Assembly: GCF_900156675.1 (NCBI RefSeq)
Contig: NZ_FTOH01000001.1
Location: forward strand, 434,001-498,000
Length of the DNA stretch: 64,000 nucleotides
Direction: 5' to 3'
From: Thalassolituus maritimus
Lineage (GTDB): Bacteria; Pseudomonadota; Gammaproteobacteria; Pseudomonadales; Oceanobacteraceae
Below are positions 51,983-61,607 of this stretch, piece by piece. The notes beneath the pieces are model-generated. The model had not been told where the DNA came from. It did no database searches and saw nothing but the letters and a program-made list of their open reading frames with translations. The translations under genes and the position numbers were made by a program. Each line of letters begins with the position of its first letter. Position 1 is the stretch's first letter.

Positions 51983-53008
51983 TTACCAGCGCGCGTAATG
52001 GTCTTCGGCCAGTCCCCAGAGATTGTCGATATGGATGGTCTCGTGGGGAAGGTCGATCTCACCGCTGTATCTGCCCAGGTACTGGCGGAAGTTACTGGCG
52101 GCGATGATGGCATTAGTGTGATCGTGATAATTCACTACCGGATCGAAGTGGAGACGTATGCTGTTGTCGTGTGATGTGACTGACCAGCCAGAGTCTGTAT
52201 CGTCCCGGTTAAACTGAAAATGGACGCCGGGCATGACCGTCGGTACCCCATCTATCCATAGCGTATTTTCACTGAAGCCAGTTTCGTTCACGCCAGCAGA
52301 CAGGTTCAGCCCGATCTTACGTTGATCGTTCAGGCGCCCGGAAATACTGGCCCAGTTCCAGCTGGTTTCATGGCGCATGTAACCGCCCGTCCAGTCGACA
52401 CCGGCGAGTGCCCGCAGAGATTCGAGGTTATATGTACGGCCCTGCCATTGAACTTCCCCCTGACATACCCGAGCGTTGCTTTTCTGCGTGTATGTCCAGC
52501 CGCTGAAGCCGGTCCGGGTACAGACCGACATAGGAAGGTAATGCGTGCTCTCATCGATACTGGCCCGAATACTGGTGCCATCGGCCATGCTGACCCGCAC
52601 CTGACGTACGCCGGGTCGGTTACTGGCTTTAATCGTCAGCCGGTTCCGGCCCTTTACGAAGCTGACGATATCCTGATTAGGCTGCTGTCCAAAGCGGAGT
52701 CCACGACGGAAGGGGCGGGTGAAACGATATTCTTTCCAGCGTTCTGCTGACTGATCATACAAATACAGAAAGGCATGACTGGCGAAACGAAGACGTACAA
52801 TAGCCAGACCGATGAACAAAGGATCTGCAGAAACAGAAACAAACTGAAACTGATTAAAGTGTTGATCACGCTTTTTAGGCAGGATTGGCTTTCCCATCGG
52901 GGTACGCAGCTTATAGTCGCGAAAATTTATATCGCTGACAGGGGTGTCAAAGCGCCCAAAAAGAGGTTGTCCATGTTCATCAATCAGGCGGTCACGCGGC
53001 GTCATCAT
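51983..53008 (-). CDS. DUF2804 domain protein
   Basis: 341 residues with AGGAAAG before tandem ATG codons (53008 and 53005). The N-terminal LIDEHGQPLFGRFDTPV, the middle DWTGGYMRHETSWNWASISG and the C-terminal WGLAEDHYARW identify the DUF2804 family, a cytosolic beta-rich protein often found in proteobacteria and actinobacteria. Function unknown. It is convergent with ccmI and 115 bases downstream of the stop of the giant surface protein on the same strand. Confidence 0.85.
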   Translation of the reverse strand: MMTPRDRLIDEHGQPLFGRFDTPVSDINFRDYKLRTPMGKPILPKKRDQHFNQFQFVSVSADPLFIGLAIVRLRFASHAFLYLYDQSAERWKEYRFTRPFRRGLRFGQQPNQDIVSFVKGRNRLTIKASNRPGVRQVRVSMADGTSIRASIDESTHYLPMSVCTRTGFSGWTYTQKSNARVCQGEVQWQGRTYNLESLRALAGVDWTGGYMRHETSWNWASISGRLNDQRKIGLNLSAGVNETGFSENTLWIDGVPTVMPGVHFQFNRDDTDSGWSVTSHDNSIRLHFDPVVNYHDHTNAIIAASNFRQYLGRYSGEIDLPHETIHIDNLWGLAEDHYARW

Positions 53009-53087
53009 CTTTCCTGTAACTGTTTACGCATGCGGCTATTAAAACAGAAAAGATGGCCTGAATAGAGGTGTCTTATGAGACCTGTGT

Positions 53088-53116
53088 CACACCCATTGAA
53101 GTCCCTGACGGGTGTG
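53088..53116. terminator. hairpin downstream of the giant surface-protein gene
   Basis: CACACCC (53088-53094) and GGGTGTG (53110-53116) form a seven-base stem with a 15-base loop, just after the minus-strand stop at 53124. There is no T-run, so this may be a weak terminator or an mRNA 3'-end structure. Confidence 0.4.
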
Positions 53117-53123
53117 AGGCGTA

Positions 53124-56100
53124 TTAACGGAAGGCGGCGCGCATGGCTGCCAGAGAATCCTGGTCGGCTTTAAAGCGCAGTTTCAGATAGACGCCCTGTG
53201 CGGTGAAGTTCGCCGCAGAAAAGTCGCTGTCGATGAAGCCTGTGAAGTTATAGCCCACGCCAACCCAGGTGTTGGTCGCTGGAATAAAGCCAACGGAGAG
53301 GCCTGCGCCGTGGCTTACCTGGCCTGCTTCGTAGCCGTGTAGACGGCGACCATGGGCACCGACATCCCAGCGGTCTGTCAGATGGTGGCGCCATTCTGCG
53401 GCCATGAAATCTGTGGTCGAGGCGTAATTATCGCCATCGTATTGGTTAAGAACACGCTTGATGCCGTATTGTCCGGCGAGCTGATCGCGGCCGGTGATCA
53501 TCCAGTTCAGATGCGCATTGTTAATCAGTTTGCGGGTACGGTCAGGGGCACCAATACCGCCGATGGTGTCCTGAACCCAGCGCGTCTGCCACAGCAATGC
53601 ATACGGGTTTACGCGAGGGCGCAGGGCAAGATCAAAACGCAGGTCGAGTTGGTTTGCGTAGTATTCGGTGCCTGATTCATTAAACCAGTCGACGCTGCCG
53701 CCTGCGGCCAGAGCATCGCTCAGTGGGTGATACAGATTACTGCGTGCTACCCACTTATCGAGGGTCGTGCCGTTGCGGTATTCAAGACGGTTATTCCACT
53801 GCCACTGTTCGGTTCTGAACGCCGAACCCGCGTGGACTGCGTGGAAGTTTTCTGTGGTGGCATCTTCCACCGGCACGCTGTTCTCAAGGTCTTTGGATTG
53901 CTCAAAGCCAGCGCTCAGGCTCCACTTATCGTTGAGTAGGAAGTCCTGTGTTAAGCCAGATACCGCAAAGAGGCGATAGTTATCATCGACTTCAACCTGT
54001 TCAATGCTTTGCTCTGCACGGGCGCCTGCCCAAGGCGTTGCGCGGAGACCCATAATAGAACGCTCCGGTGCATCATCGCTGAATCCGGTTTCGTGTTCAG
54101 CGAAGATGCTGTAGTTGCGGCTGATCTGATAATCAGCGCCCAATAGCATACGGTCGTAGGCATCCGAGCGTTCAGAGATATTTGTCAGCAGCTGGCTGCT
54201 CAGGGTCAGGCGATTATTCAGGACGCGCTGGCTGTACCCGAGACTCAGCTGGTCTGTATATAAGGTGTTATCCAGACTTTCCTGCTGGGCAGCGATCAAG
54301 CCCAGAGAAACCTGTTGGTTATCGCTTAGGCGATGAATCCAGTCAGTCTGAGCCTGATAGCTATCGAATCCGGTAGTCAGGCCCAGATGGTGGAAGGTCA
54401 TGACCTGCAGGCGGTTATCATCATTGATGTACCAGTTACCTTCGATACCTTCTTTGCGGAAGTCATTTTCGCCGACGGATGTCTGGTCCAGACCAAAGCC
54501 ATCTTCCTGCTCCCGGATATAGGCACGGGCATCAAATCTCTCGTCGCGGTGAGAGACTTCAACCAGATGAGCGTTCGCAGTATCAGCGTTACCAGAAACC
54601 ACTTCTTCAGACTGAGCAATTTCGGCTTTGACTTCGGTTTTACCCAGCTTCAGAGTCGCGTCAGCAGCGCGCAGATGACGGTCGTCGCCGCTCTGATTCT
54701 GCGTAATAGTCGTTACGCCGGCACGAACCTTATCGTCAAGCAGCTTCACGCCAGCGCGGCCACCGGCGATGTAGCCCAGATCTCCGTCTGATTCGACTTC
54801 GTATTCGACAACGATGTACTGCGGGTTAAAGGCATCATCTGTACTGGCGACTGGCCCTTTGAAGTAGAGCGTGCCGTCAGAGTAATCGATTACGTAATCG
54901 ACGTTACGGGTTAGAGTGGTGGTCGACAGGATGTTCTCACTGCGGTAACGGTCGCGGACGATCAGGCGAACCTGCTCGCTGTTGAGTACCAGCTGCTGAT
55001 TTTCCAGGCGATACAAACCGGACGTACCGTCCCCCTGAATTTCCTCACGCATAAAGCCCTGATCCGTCTGGCTGACGAAACCGGAGAATTCAGCAATGTC
55101 GCCCTGATACACGGTCTGGATACCGGTCAGTTTACGACTGTAGCGGCCAAGCTCTGTGACGGTCAGGTTGGTGTCGATATCACCAAATACTGTGTAGAAA
55201 CGCTCTTTTTCAACCCGGACATACAGTTTACGGGCTGAGCTGGCATCGAGTTGCTGCTGGCTGGCGTCACCGTAGAGGGTGTAATACCGGTCTGGCTCAA
55301 TGAGGCGCGCGAAAGGCTCGGCGTCTTCTTTGCCCGAGTCGTAAGCTGCAGTGACCAGCCACTCGCCCAGAACCTGACCCTGAGCGAAGAAGGCCAGACG
55401 CCCGTCGTGGTAAATGTTGTCATCAACGCCGGCGGCTTTCATTGAGTCACTGTTGCCACCATTGGCGTTGTAGCCAACGGCCAGGTCACCCAGACCTACA
55501 AAGATCCATTCACGTTCTTTTGGCTTCAGCCAGGCGCGGATTTCGTCGGTCTGACCATTGCTGTGCTTGAAGCGCATGACCACCTCTCCCGAGCGGAAAG
55601 TCGGGGCCAGACGAATATGTGCAATACCATCCTGACCAACCTGATACGCAGGTTTCTGCATGTCGGTCAACGGGCTGATTTCCTGCTCGCGCTGTTCACT
55701 ATAGAGAGTGTATGGCTCAAGGATTTCGACCTGCCCCTGAACGTTAGCGCGAATCGGGAAGCCTTCTTTGTCCGTCAGACGCACAGCCACGACAGGCGGA
55801 TTAATACCGTCGGCGACCAGCATACTTTCGTCTTTTATAAACTCGGCCTTGGCTGGCGCTTCGGCAAAGTGCACGGTTTTCTTGATGCGTTTCACCACAC
55901 GGCCGGCGGTGTCCATTACCGTTACTTCAAAATGGTTAGGGCCAGACATCAGGTCTACACCACGCCACTGGCTGATCACCAGGTCACGGGTTTTACTGCT
56001 GGTGTTACCGTCAAAGTTCAGAGCACTCACTGGCTTGCCGTTTAAGGTCAGCGTAGCGCGTTGTTTCTTGGAATGAGATACCGCAATCTTGGTTGAGCTG

Positions 56101-58955
56101 ATTGATGGGCTGCGATCAAGCGGTGGCCAGATCCACTGAGCTTCATCAGGCGCGGTACGGAACCAGTTTTCGTCATACTCAGGGACGGCCATTTCGGACG
56201 GCAGGCGTGCCGGATTACCCGCCGCTGTGGCCATTAATCCGGTCAGGCCGGGAATCAGAGATTGTACTTTAGCGACCTGAACGTCACTGCCAGCACTTGC
56301 CAGATCAACCACCGCATCAGCGTTGAGGACCTTCACCTCAACACGTCGGTTCTGTGCGCGGCCTTCGGCGGTTCGGTTGGTCGCGACGGGCTCAGTCAGG
56401 CCGCGTCCTTCTGAGATAATCTGCGAACGTGAAATCCCGAGCTCTTTGGCCAGGAAGTCGGCAACCGAATCAGCACGCGCTTCAGACAGCACCTGGTTAT
56501 TGGCAAAGATATGCTGCACGCGGCTGGAAATTCGTGAGCTATCGGTGTGGCCGATCACTTTGAGCTCGAGGTTGCCGAGACCGTCCAGCGCTTCAATCAC
56601 ATTCACCAGATTCAGCTTGTCTTCCTCCGTCAGAATGTCAGAGAAGTTAGCAAACTTTGGCGGTACGACAGGTTTCACGTTTTCTTCTTTGGGTGGAAGC
56701 ACCAGTTTAATCGACGTGCTGACCGGCTGAATCTGTTGCGGTGACTGGGCGTCCGCCTGGAATCGTGTAACGGCTCGGGTGACAAGTTCACCCATAGGCG
56801 CCAGGTCGCTGATGTACGCATTGAACTCAATAACGTTCTGCCATTTTTCAGGCTTGTCGTTCAGACGGTAAACGAGATTGCCGTAAGTGACTGTCGGGTC
56901 TTCAATTGCCCGGCCATCCAGTGTGCTTGAGCCAGTTTCGTAGACCAGACCTTCTGGCAGTGAAATCATGCCTGTCACGTTCTGCAGTGGCAGGCCGTTA
57001 CCATCCAGCGTAAAGCGATAACGAACCTTATGATCCACTGGTGAAGCGTATGGACGCTCACTCATTTCTTCCGCGGTGAATGGCAGCAGGGCGTGGTCAA
57101 GTTGTTGGCGAATTTCTCCGACTTCCGGTTCGCGCATCTTCAGGAAGAAATCAACGCGCCAGAAGCTACCCGGCTGCACATCAACGAACTGGCTGTAGCT
57201 GCGACCAGCGTGGAAGCCGCGCTGCGGACACTCCATCAGTTCCATGTATGGCGGGATGGTGGCCGTGTCCATCTGCACAACGTGGGTGCCCGGAGTGACG
57301 TCTTCGATGTGCCATTCGCCATTTTCATCTGACACGACATAGGTGCCGTCTTCCATAAACAGGCGGATATCCGGTACACCATCGACCGAGGCCTGATTGC
57401 CTTCACAATCATCCAGGTAGATACGACCGAACAGGCGGGCCGTATCTTTGAAGAATTCATCGCGGATAATGACTTTAGCGCTGGCATCGTTTGCGACCAG
57501 CACATCGTCATTCAGTGATACCCGGTTAACCACTTCGCCTTTCGCCAATGCTGTGACCTGCGCAACATAGGTCAGTTGCAGTCGCTCGAAGGCCCCGATG
57601 GTGGCAATGGGCAGAGTCAGGGTTCGGCCATCACGACTGAGGTCGAAGTCGACTTTCTCGTTGTTCAGGCGGGCAGAGCCTTCCATGTAGCGAAGACCGG
57701 CGGGCAGCTGGTCGACAAGAGTGACGTCGCTGGCATCAACTTCGTTGTTAACGAGGTTAATGGTGAACTTGAGGCTGTCGCCAATGCCGGCTTCATTGTA
57801 GTCAGACTGTTTGCTCAGCAGCAGGCTATTATCCAGTGGGTCAGCACCGATATCTGTGCGGAATACCTGATTGTTAACGCTGAACGTTTCGCCGCGTGAA
57901 ATACCTGTAACATCAAACGGGCCATTGAGTGTTCCGCGCAGGGTCTCATCGTCGATGTCCGATGGTACACGGAAGGTGGCCGGCCCCTCTATTTCGAGGA
58001 AGTAGTTACCGTCCTCAACGTATGGGAACCAGAATTGTCCCGGAGCAAACTCCGGTGTAACAGCGCTGGCCTGAACACCGTTAGCCGGACCGCTGACAAC
58101 CGTAACGGGGTAGGGCGTTACACCGTCTTCGTAGAATACCTTGTCAGTTGCTGGTAGTCCGGTATCTGCATTCATCAGAGTTACGCTGACACCGTTCACC
58201 GGGCTGCCATCGCTGGAGCTGAATACTCGGGACACCGGATTAAACAGAGTCTGAGCAGCAACGCTGTCGGCAGGGTCCGTCGGGTCGGTGTAGCTTACCG
58301 AAAGCTCTGTGCCTGTCTTCACCGAAATAATACCGTCGTAGGGCTGTGTGCCCTGATTGGTATCCTGGCTCGGCAGGACGGCAGCGAAAATACCTGTATT
58401 ATCGCCGGTTTCAAAAAGGGTCAGTTGTTCGGTATCACTGCCGTCTGGTGTTGTGATAGTCACAACTATGGTATCCGGACGCGCTGGGTTCAGGTTCTTA
58501 TCCTGATCTTCAACAATGATGATGACCGGCTCACCTGCACGGTAACCGAATTCATCATCAGAAATATTCACAGTGGCCGGGAAGTTAATGGTGTTGCCAT
58601 TTTCATCTTCAAAGCCGGTATACGAAGTAAAGTTACCCTGCCCATCGCCATAGTCGGTGCCATTGAGAGTTAATGGCGTGCCATCGTCATCAATATGAGC
58701 AAGACGGATACTGGCTGGGGTAGGAACCACAGGACCCGGATTTACTTCCTGAGTCGTCAGGCTGGCCGAGTCACTGCGGGTAAAGCTTTCTGCGTTGACA
58801 GAATAGGTCGCTATAACAGTGTTAGTGATCTCTGTTCCGGTTGGCGTCACTGCCGCCTGCGCAGAGTGTGCCAGCAACACAGACAACAGGACGCCCAGAG
58901 CGTGCTTGGCGCTCCGGTGCAGTCGGGTTGTCAGTGTCGGGAACAGAGATCTCAT
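53124..58955 (-). CDS. giant outer-membrane protein: DUF11-like, SdrD-B-like, OmpA and C-terminal barrel modules
   Basis: About 1,943 residues. I prefer the ATG at 58955 because AGGA lies 7 bases upstream; the ATG at 58961 is almost on top of it. After a signal peptide (VLLSVLLAHSAQA) comes GTEITNTVIATYSVN. Modules by position: a beta-sandwich region to about 360; a DUF11-like unit (about 365-480, DVTLVDQLPAGLRY); an SdrD-B-like unit (about 505-570, ARLFGRIYLDDCEGN); another DUF11-like unit (about 640-700); an OmpA peptidoglycan-binding domain (about 765-880, VIGHTDSSR, ARADSVADFL, NRRVEVKV); Ig-like linkers; and from about 1150 to the end a strand-rich region (YTLYGDASQQQ, YTVFGDIDTNLTVTELGRYS) that looks like an outer-membrane barrel. 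It ends at LAAMRAAFR without a terminal Phe. Last gene of the DUF11 operon, 31 bases after the previous stop. No named system is recognised. Confidence 0.8.
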   Translation of the reverse strand: MRSLFPTLTTRLHRSAKHALGVLLSVLLAHSAQAAVTPTGTEITNTVIATYSVNAESFTRSDSASLTTQEVNPGPVVPTPASIRLAHIDDDGTPLTLNGTDYGDGQGNFTSYTGFEDENGNTINFPATVNISDDEFGYRAGEPVIIIVEDQDKNLNPARPDTIVVTITTPDGSDTEQLTLFETGDNTGIFAAVLPSQDTNQGTQPYDGIISVKTGTELSVSYTDPTDPADSVAAQTLFNPVSRVFSSSDGSPVNGVSVTLMNADTGLPATDKVFYEDGVTPYPVTVVSGPANGVQASAVTPEFAPGQFWFPYVEDGNYFLEIEGPATFRVPSDIDDETLRGTLNGPFDVTGISRGETFSVNNQVFRTDIGADPLDNSLLLSKQSDYNEAGIGDSLKFTINLVNNEVDASDVTLVDQLPAGLRYMEGSARLNNEKVDFDLSRDGRTLTLPIATIGAFERLQLTYVAQVTALAKGEVVNRVSLNDDVLVANDASAKVIIRDEFFKDTARLFGRIYLDDCEGNQASVDGVPDIRLFMEDGTYVVSDENGEWHIEDVTPGTHVVQMDTATIPPYMELMECPQRGFHAGRSYSQFVDVQPGSFWRVDFFLKMREPEVGEIRQQLDHALLPFTAEEMSERPYASPVDHKVRYRFTLDGNGLPLQNVTGMISLPEGLVYETGSSTLDGRAIEDPTVTYGNLVYRLNDKPEKWQNVIEFNAYISDLAPMGELVTRAVTRFQADAQSPQQIQPVSTSIKLVLPPKEENVKPVVPPKFANFSDILTEEDKLNLVNVIEALDGLGNLELKVIGHTDSSRISSRVQHIFANNQVLSEARADSVADFLAKELGISRSQIISEGRGLTEPVATNRTAEGRAQNRRVEVKVLNADAVVDLASAGSDVQVAKVQSLIPGLTGLMATAAGNPARLPSEMAVPEYDENWFRTAPDEAQWIWPPLDRSPSISSTKIAVSHSKKQRATLTLNGKPVSALNFDGNTSSKTRDLVISQWRGVDLMSGPNHFEVTVMDTAGRVVKRIKKTVHFAEAPAKAEFIKDESMLVADGINPPVVAVRLTDKEGFPIRANVQGQVEILEPYTLYSEQREQEISPLTDMQKPAYQVGQDGIAHIRLAPTFRSGEVVMRFKHSNGQTDEIRAWLKPKEREWIFVGLGDLAVGYNANGGNSDSMKAAGVDDNIYHDGRLAFFAQGQVLGEWLVTAAYDSGKEDAEPFARLIEPDRYYTLYGDASQQQLDASSARKLYVRVEKERFYTVFGDIDTNLTVTELGRYSRKLTGIQTVYQGDIAEFSGFVSQTDQGFMREEIQGDGTSGLYRLENQQLVLNSEQVRLIVRDRYRSENILSTTTLTRNVDYVIDYSDGTLYFKGPVASTDDAFNPQYIVVEYEVESDGDLGYIAGGRAGVKLLDDKVRAGVTTITQNQSGDDRHLRAADATLKLGKTEVKAEIAQSEEVVSGNADTANAHLVEVSHRDERFDARAYIREQEDGFGLDQTSVGENDFRKEGIEGNWYINDDNRLQVMTFHHLGLTTGFDSYQAQTDWIHRLSDNQQVSLGLIAAQQESLDNTLYTDQLSLGYSQRVLNNRLTLSSQLLTNISERSDAYDRMLLGADYQISRNYSIFAEHETGFSDDAPERSIMGLRATPWAGARAEQSIEQVEVDDNYRLFAVSGLTQDFLLNDKWSLSAGFEQSKDLENSVPVEDATTENFHAVHAGSAFRTEQWQWNNRLEYRNGTTLDKWVARSNLYHPLSDALAAGGSVDWFNESGTEYYANQLDLRFDLALRPRVNPYALLWQTRWVQDTIGGIGAPDRTRKLINNAHLNWMITGRDQLAGQYGIKRVLNQYDGDNYASTTDFMAAEWRHHLTDRWDVGAHGRRLHGYEAGQVSHGAGLSVGFIPATNTWVGVGYNFTGFIDSDFSAANFTAQGVYLKLRFKADQDSLAAMRAAFR

Positions 58956-58992
58956 TAACATTTCCTGTCAGTTAACCTGGTTAACCATCGTT

Positions 58993-60123
58993 TCAGTCAA
59001 TCGTTACCTGGAAGGTAATGACGTTGGTTTCCTGATTCGCAGGGTCAGCATCGCCATCGACAGTGCCCAGATTCACAGTGACTGTGTCCGTGCCAGAGTC
59101 GTAGCTTGCGATAGCCGCATCGACCGCAACCGGGGTTGTAGCACCGTCCATTGCGACCAGCAGGCTGTCTGCCACGTAGGTGGTATCAGCAGGAATCGCA
59201 TCAGTAACAACCACGTTGGTCGCATCCGCAGTACCCGTGTTGGTCAGGGTGATGGTGTACTCAACCACAGCGCCAGGAATGGCTTTCGGGTTGTCAGTGC
59301 CATTCAGAGGATCGCTGATAACTGCGGATGTCTTCGTCAGGTTGCCCAGACCATCAAGGTTCGGGAACACCAGAACAAGTGCATCCGTCAGGATTTCCTG
59401 GTTATCTGCGTCAGTGTCTGCGTAGACCACTTCGATGGTGGTTGCGCCGTTAGCAATGGCAGCATCATCTTCTGAGCCGTTAGTCGGATCGTTATCGCCC
59501 GTATCCAGCTGATAAGTCGTCCCATCGATGGTTGAAGCAACACCGTTCACTGTGACTGTGGTCAGAGCGACGTCTTTATCTGCACCGTCGATTTCTGCTT
59601 TCGGTACTGTGATAAACACAGTGATGGTTTCGTCGGCCAGTACTTCTGCGGTCGGACCTGTTAGCAGAGTGTCTGCAGCATCCAGCACGCCCGGAGTACC
59701 ATTCACCGGATCATCGACGTAGTAGCTGTAGGTGGTACCTGTATCGATGTTATCGGTGTAGGTGGTGCCGTTAACATCGAGCGTTGTGCCCGTTTCGTTG
59801 CCAGCTGCAACCGTGAACGACGTCGGCGAGTTACCGTCGTTGGTAATCTGAACCGCAGCAATGGTGACATTGTCAGCCTCAAGCGAGGTCTGATTAGGTT
59901 CTGTGGTCAACAGACGTGTCAGGGCGTAGTCGACTTTAATGTCGACGTTGAATACGTCCTGAGCTTCAACAGCGTCCTGATCTACTCCATTGATCTGGTA
60001 GTTCAGAATGGCTGTATTAGTGACCTCGGTCCCGGCAGCAGTCCCGGCGGCGTGAACCTGAAACGACAGTGTACTGAGTGTTGCCAGTACAACGGGGCTG
60101 ATCAGTTTTACGTGTTTATTCAT
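58993..60123 (-). CDS. exported DUF11-repeat surface protein (376 residues)
   Basis: 376 residues with GGAGG 7 bases before the ATG. Signal peptide ends FQVHA|AGT; mature start AGTEVTNTAILNYQING. Two beta-sandwich regions follow, the second (about 275-376) a clear DUF11 module: PLNGTDNPKAIPGAVVEYTI, TNTGTADATNVVVTDAIPAD. It ends with the hydrophobic strand ITFQVTID. Very acidic and Thr/Val/Asp-rich, with no cysteine, as in proteins displayed outside the cell. It sits third from the known end of the operon; gap to the next gene upstream is 20 bases. Confidence 0.8.
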   Translation of the reverse strand: MNKHVKLISPVVLATLSTLSFQVHAAGTAAGTEVTNTAILNYQINGVDQDAVEAQDVFNVDIKVDYALTRLLTTEPNQTSLEADNVTIAAVQITNDGNSPTSFTVAAGNETGTTLDVNGTTYTDNIDTGTTYSYYVDDPVNGTPGVLDAADTLLTGPTAEVLADETITVFITVPKAEIDGADKDVALTTVTVNGVASTIDGTTYQLDTGDNDPTNGSEDDAAIANGATTIEVVYADTDADNQEILTDALVLVFPNLDGLGNLTKTSAVISDPLNGTDNPKAIPGAVVEYTITLTNTGTADATNVVVTDAIPADTTYVADSLLVAMDGATTPVAVDAAIASYDSGTDTVTVNLGTVDGDADPANQETNVITFQVTID

Positions 60124-60143
60124 ATTTCACCTCCAGCCTGGGA

Positions 60144-60602
60144 TTAATTAACCCGGACCTGAAATTCGACAAAGCCAGTTGCGGATGGCGCGACAGGCGC
60201 ATCTACAATCCAGCGAATACTTTGTATGTCTTTCGCACCGGCAGGACGGACTTCGCCGTTCTCCAGTACGTTCAGTTCGCTCACCGGAGCGAACTGAGAA
60301 CCATCCACCGACAGAGTGATGGAGGTACCTGCGCCATTAGCACTGTTCATAATGTAAACAGTGTTTTCTGGCACAGGGTTCTTGATGGTGACGCCACTGA
60401 CCGGCTCGCTGCCGGTGTTGACGTACGTGATGCGGTATCCGACTTTGTCGCCAGGAGCGATTTTGTCGGCTTCCACCCACTCTTCAGCCACGCTTCCGTC
60501 GTCCTGGGTAGCCATCACCACCTTATAGGGCTGTGATTCCAGGCTGACTGTGGCAAATGCCGACAAAGGCAGGAGCAGGAGTAATGTGGTCAGTAAGCGC
60601 AT
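60144..60602 (-). CDS. small exported DUF11-module protein (152 residues)
   Basis: 152 residues with GAGGTG just before the ATG. Signal peptide ends LSAFA|TVSL. The mature part is a single DUF11 module: IAPGDKVGYRITYVNTGSEP, VSGVTIKNPVPENTVYI. It ends VEFQVRVN. Unlike its neighbours it lacks the TNTA motif at the mature N-terminus (TVSLESQPYKVVM instead). The short length suggests a cap, adaptor or minor subunit of whatever the operon builds; that is inference. Confidence 0.8.
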   Translation of the reverse strand: MRLLTTLLLLLPLSAFATVSLESQPYKVVMATQDDGSVAEEWVEADKIAPGDKVGYRITYVNTGSEPVSGVTIKNPVPENTVYIMNSANGAGTSITLSVDGSQFAPVSELNVLENGEVRPAGAKDIQSIRWIVDAPVAPSATGFVEFQVRVN

Positions 60603-60616
60603 ATGTCACCTCAATA

Positions 60617-61597
60617 TCAGTTGATTTCAGCCTGCAGGCGGATTTCTACTGTTGTGTTTTCAGTCAGGGTGCCGAGATCTACTGATACGTCAGAACCCGC
60701 AACATCGACTTCGTCGTCGCCGGCAACATCAGTTTTTGCAGCGCCGTCGATGGTTACTGAGTCAGCGACCAGTGTCATAGACAGTGGGATAGAGTCAGCC
60801 ACCACCAGGTTGTTAACGTCGCCGTTAACGGCCGTTGCAGTAATCAGGTAGGTCACAACAGTACCCGGGATATCGGTGGTGCCACCGAATGGGTCCTGAC
60901 GGCTCTCGATAGACTTATCGAGATCAACGTAGGCATTAGTGATCAGAGTGCCGACCACGAAGGTACCCGTGTCTGTATCGGTAACCGCAGTACCAACCAC
61001 AGCACCGGCTGGTGTGTTGGTGCCCTGACCTGGGAGCAGAGTACCCGGAGCAGCAGTTGCAGCGCCTGGCGTTGCTGATGTAGCAGTCAGTTCAAGTTCT
61101 GCCTGCTGGCCAGTAGCTGCAGTGCCTGGGATGTTACCCACGATAAAGACAGTTGCAGATTCGTCAGCGTCCAGTACCAGGTCAGCAGTCACTACCTGAT
61201 CGCCAGCGTTGAATACGCCGTCGTTGTTGCTGTCGAGGTAAACAGTCACGCTTTCAGCGTCAAAGTCATCACCAGCAAGGTTGGCTGCAGTCAGAGTGAA
61301 GGCTTCGGTACCGTTACCCGTGTTGGTGACGGTGAATTCCAGCACCTGATTAGCACCGCCCGGCTGAGTTTCCACCGGTACTGTGTTTTCTGCAGTGACG
61401 TTAACGTTGATCAGCTCAGCAACAGTGATGTCTGGTGCTGTTGCTGACGTGCTGCCAGTGTTGCCCGTTGCCGGATCATCAAAGGTAGCGGTTGCGGTGT
61501 TGGTAATGATTGCACCCGCGTCAGTACCTGCAGCCCAGGTTGCCGTAGAGGCAGCCAGACCCGCAGTCAGCAGGGCGATTTTACTGATGGTCTTCAT
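60617..61597 (-). CDS. exported DUF11-repeat surface protein (326 residues)
   Basis: 326 residues with AGGAG before the ATG. Signal peptide ends ATWA|AGTDAG, giving the mature start AGAIITNTATATFDDPATG. Two beta modules: about 45-190 (VTNTGNGTEAFTLTAANLAG) and about 225-326 (IPGTVVTYLITATAVNGDVN, NLVVADSIPLSMTLVAD). It ends VEIRLQAEIN. Acidic, Ala/Thr-rich, no cysteine; codon pattern is ordinary. 10 bases separate it from the upstream gene and 14 from the next, so the operon is tight. Confidence 0.8.
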   Translation of the reverse strand: MKTISKIALLTAGLAASTATWAAGTDAGAIITNTATATFDDPATGNTGSTSATAPDITVAELINVNVTAENTVPVETQPGGANQVLEFTVTNTGNGTEAFTLTAANLAGDDFDAESVTVYLDSNNDGVFNAGDQVVTADLVLDADESATVFIVGNIPGTAATGQQAELELTATSATPGAATAAPGTLLPGQGTNTPAGAVVGTAVTDTDTGTFVVGTLITNAYVDLDKSIESRQDPFGGTTDIPGTVVTYLITATAVNGDVNNLVVADSIPLSMTLVADSVTIDGAAKTDVAGDDEVDVAGSDVSVDLGTLTENTTVEIRLQAEIN

Positions 61598-61607
61598 AGG
61601 GATCTCC

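Noticed and set aside
58819-59475. A plus-strand open frame of 218 residues over the start of the giant gene
   Set aside because: It lies opposite a long coding frame with strong family motifs and has the composition of a reversed gene; no start signal supports it.
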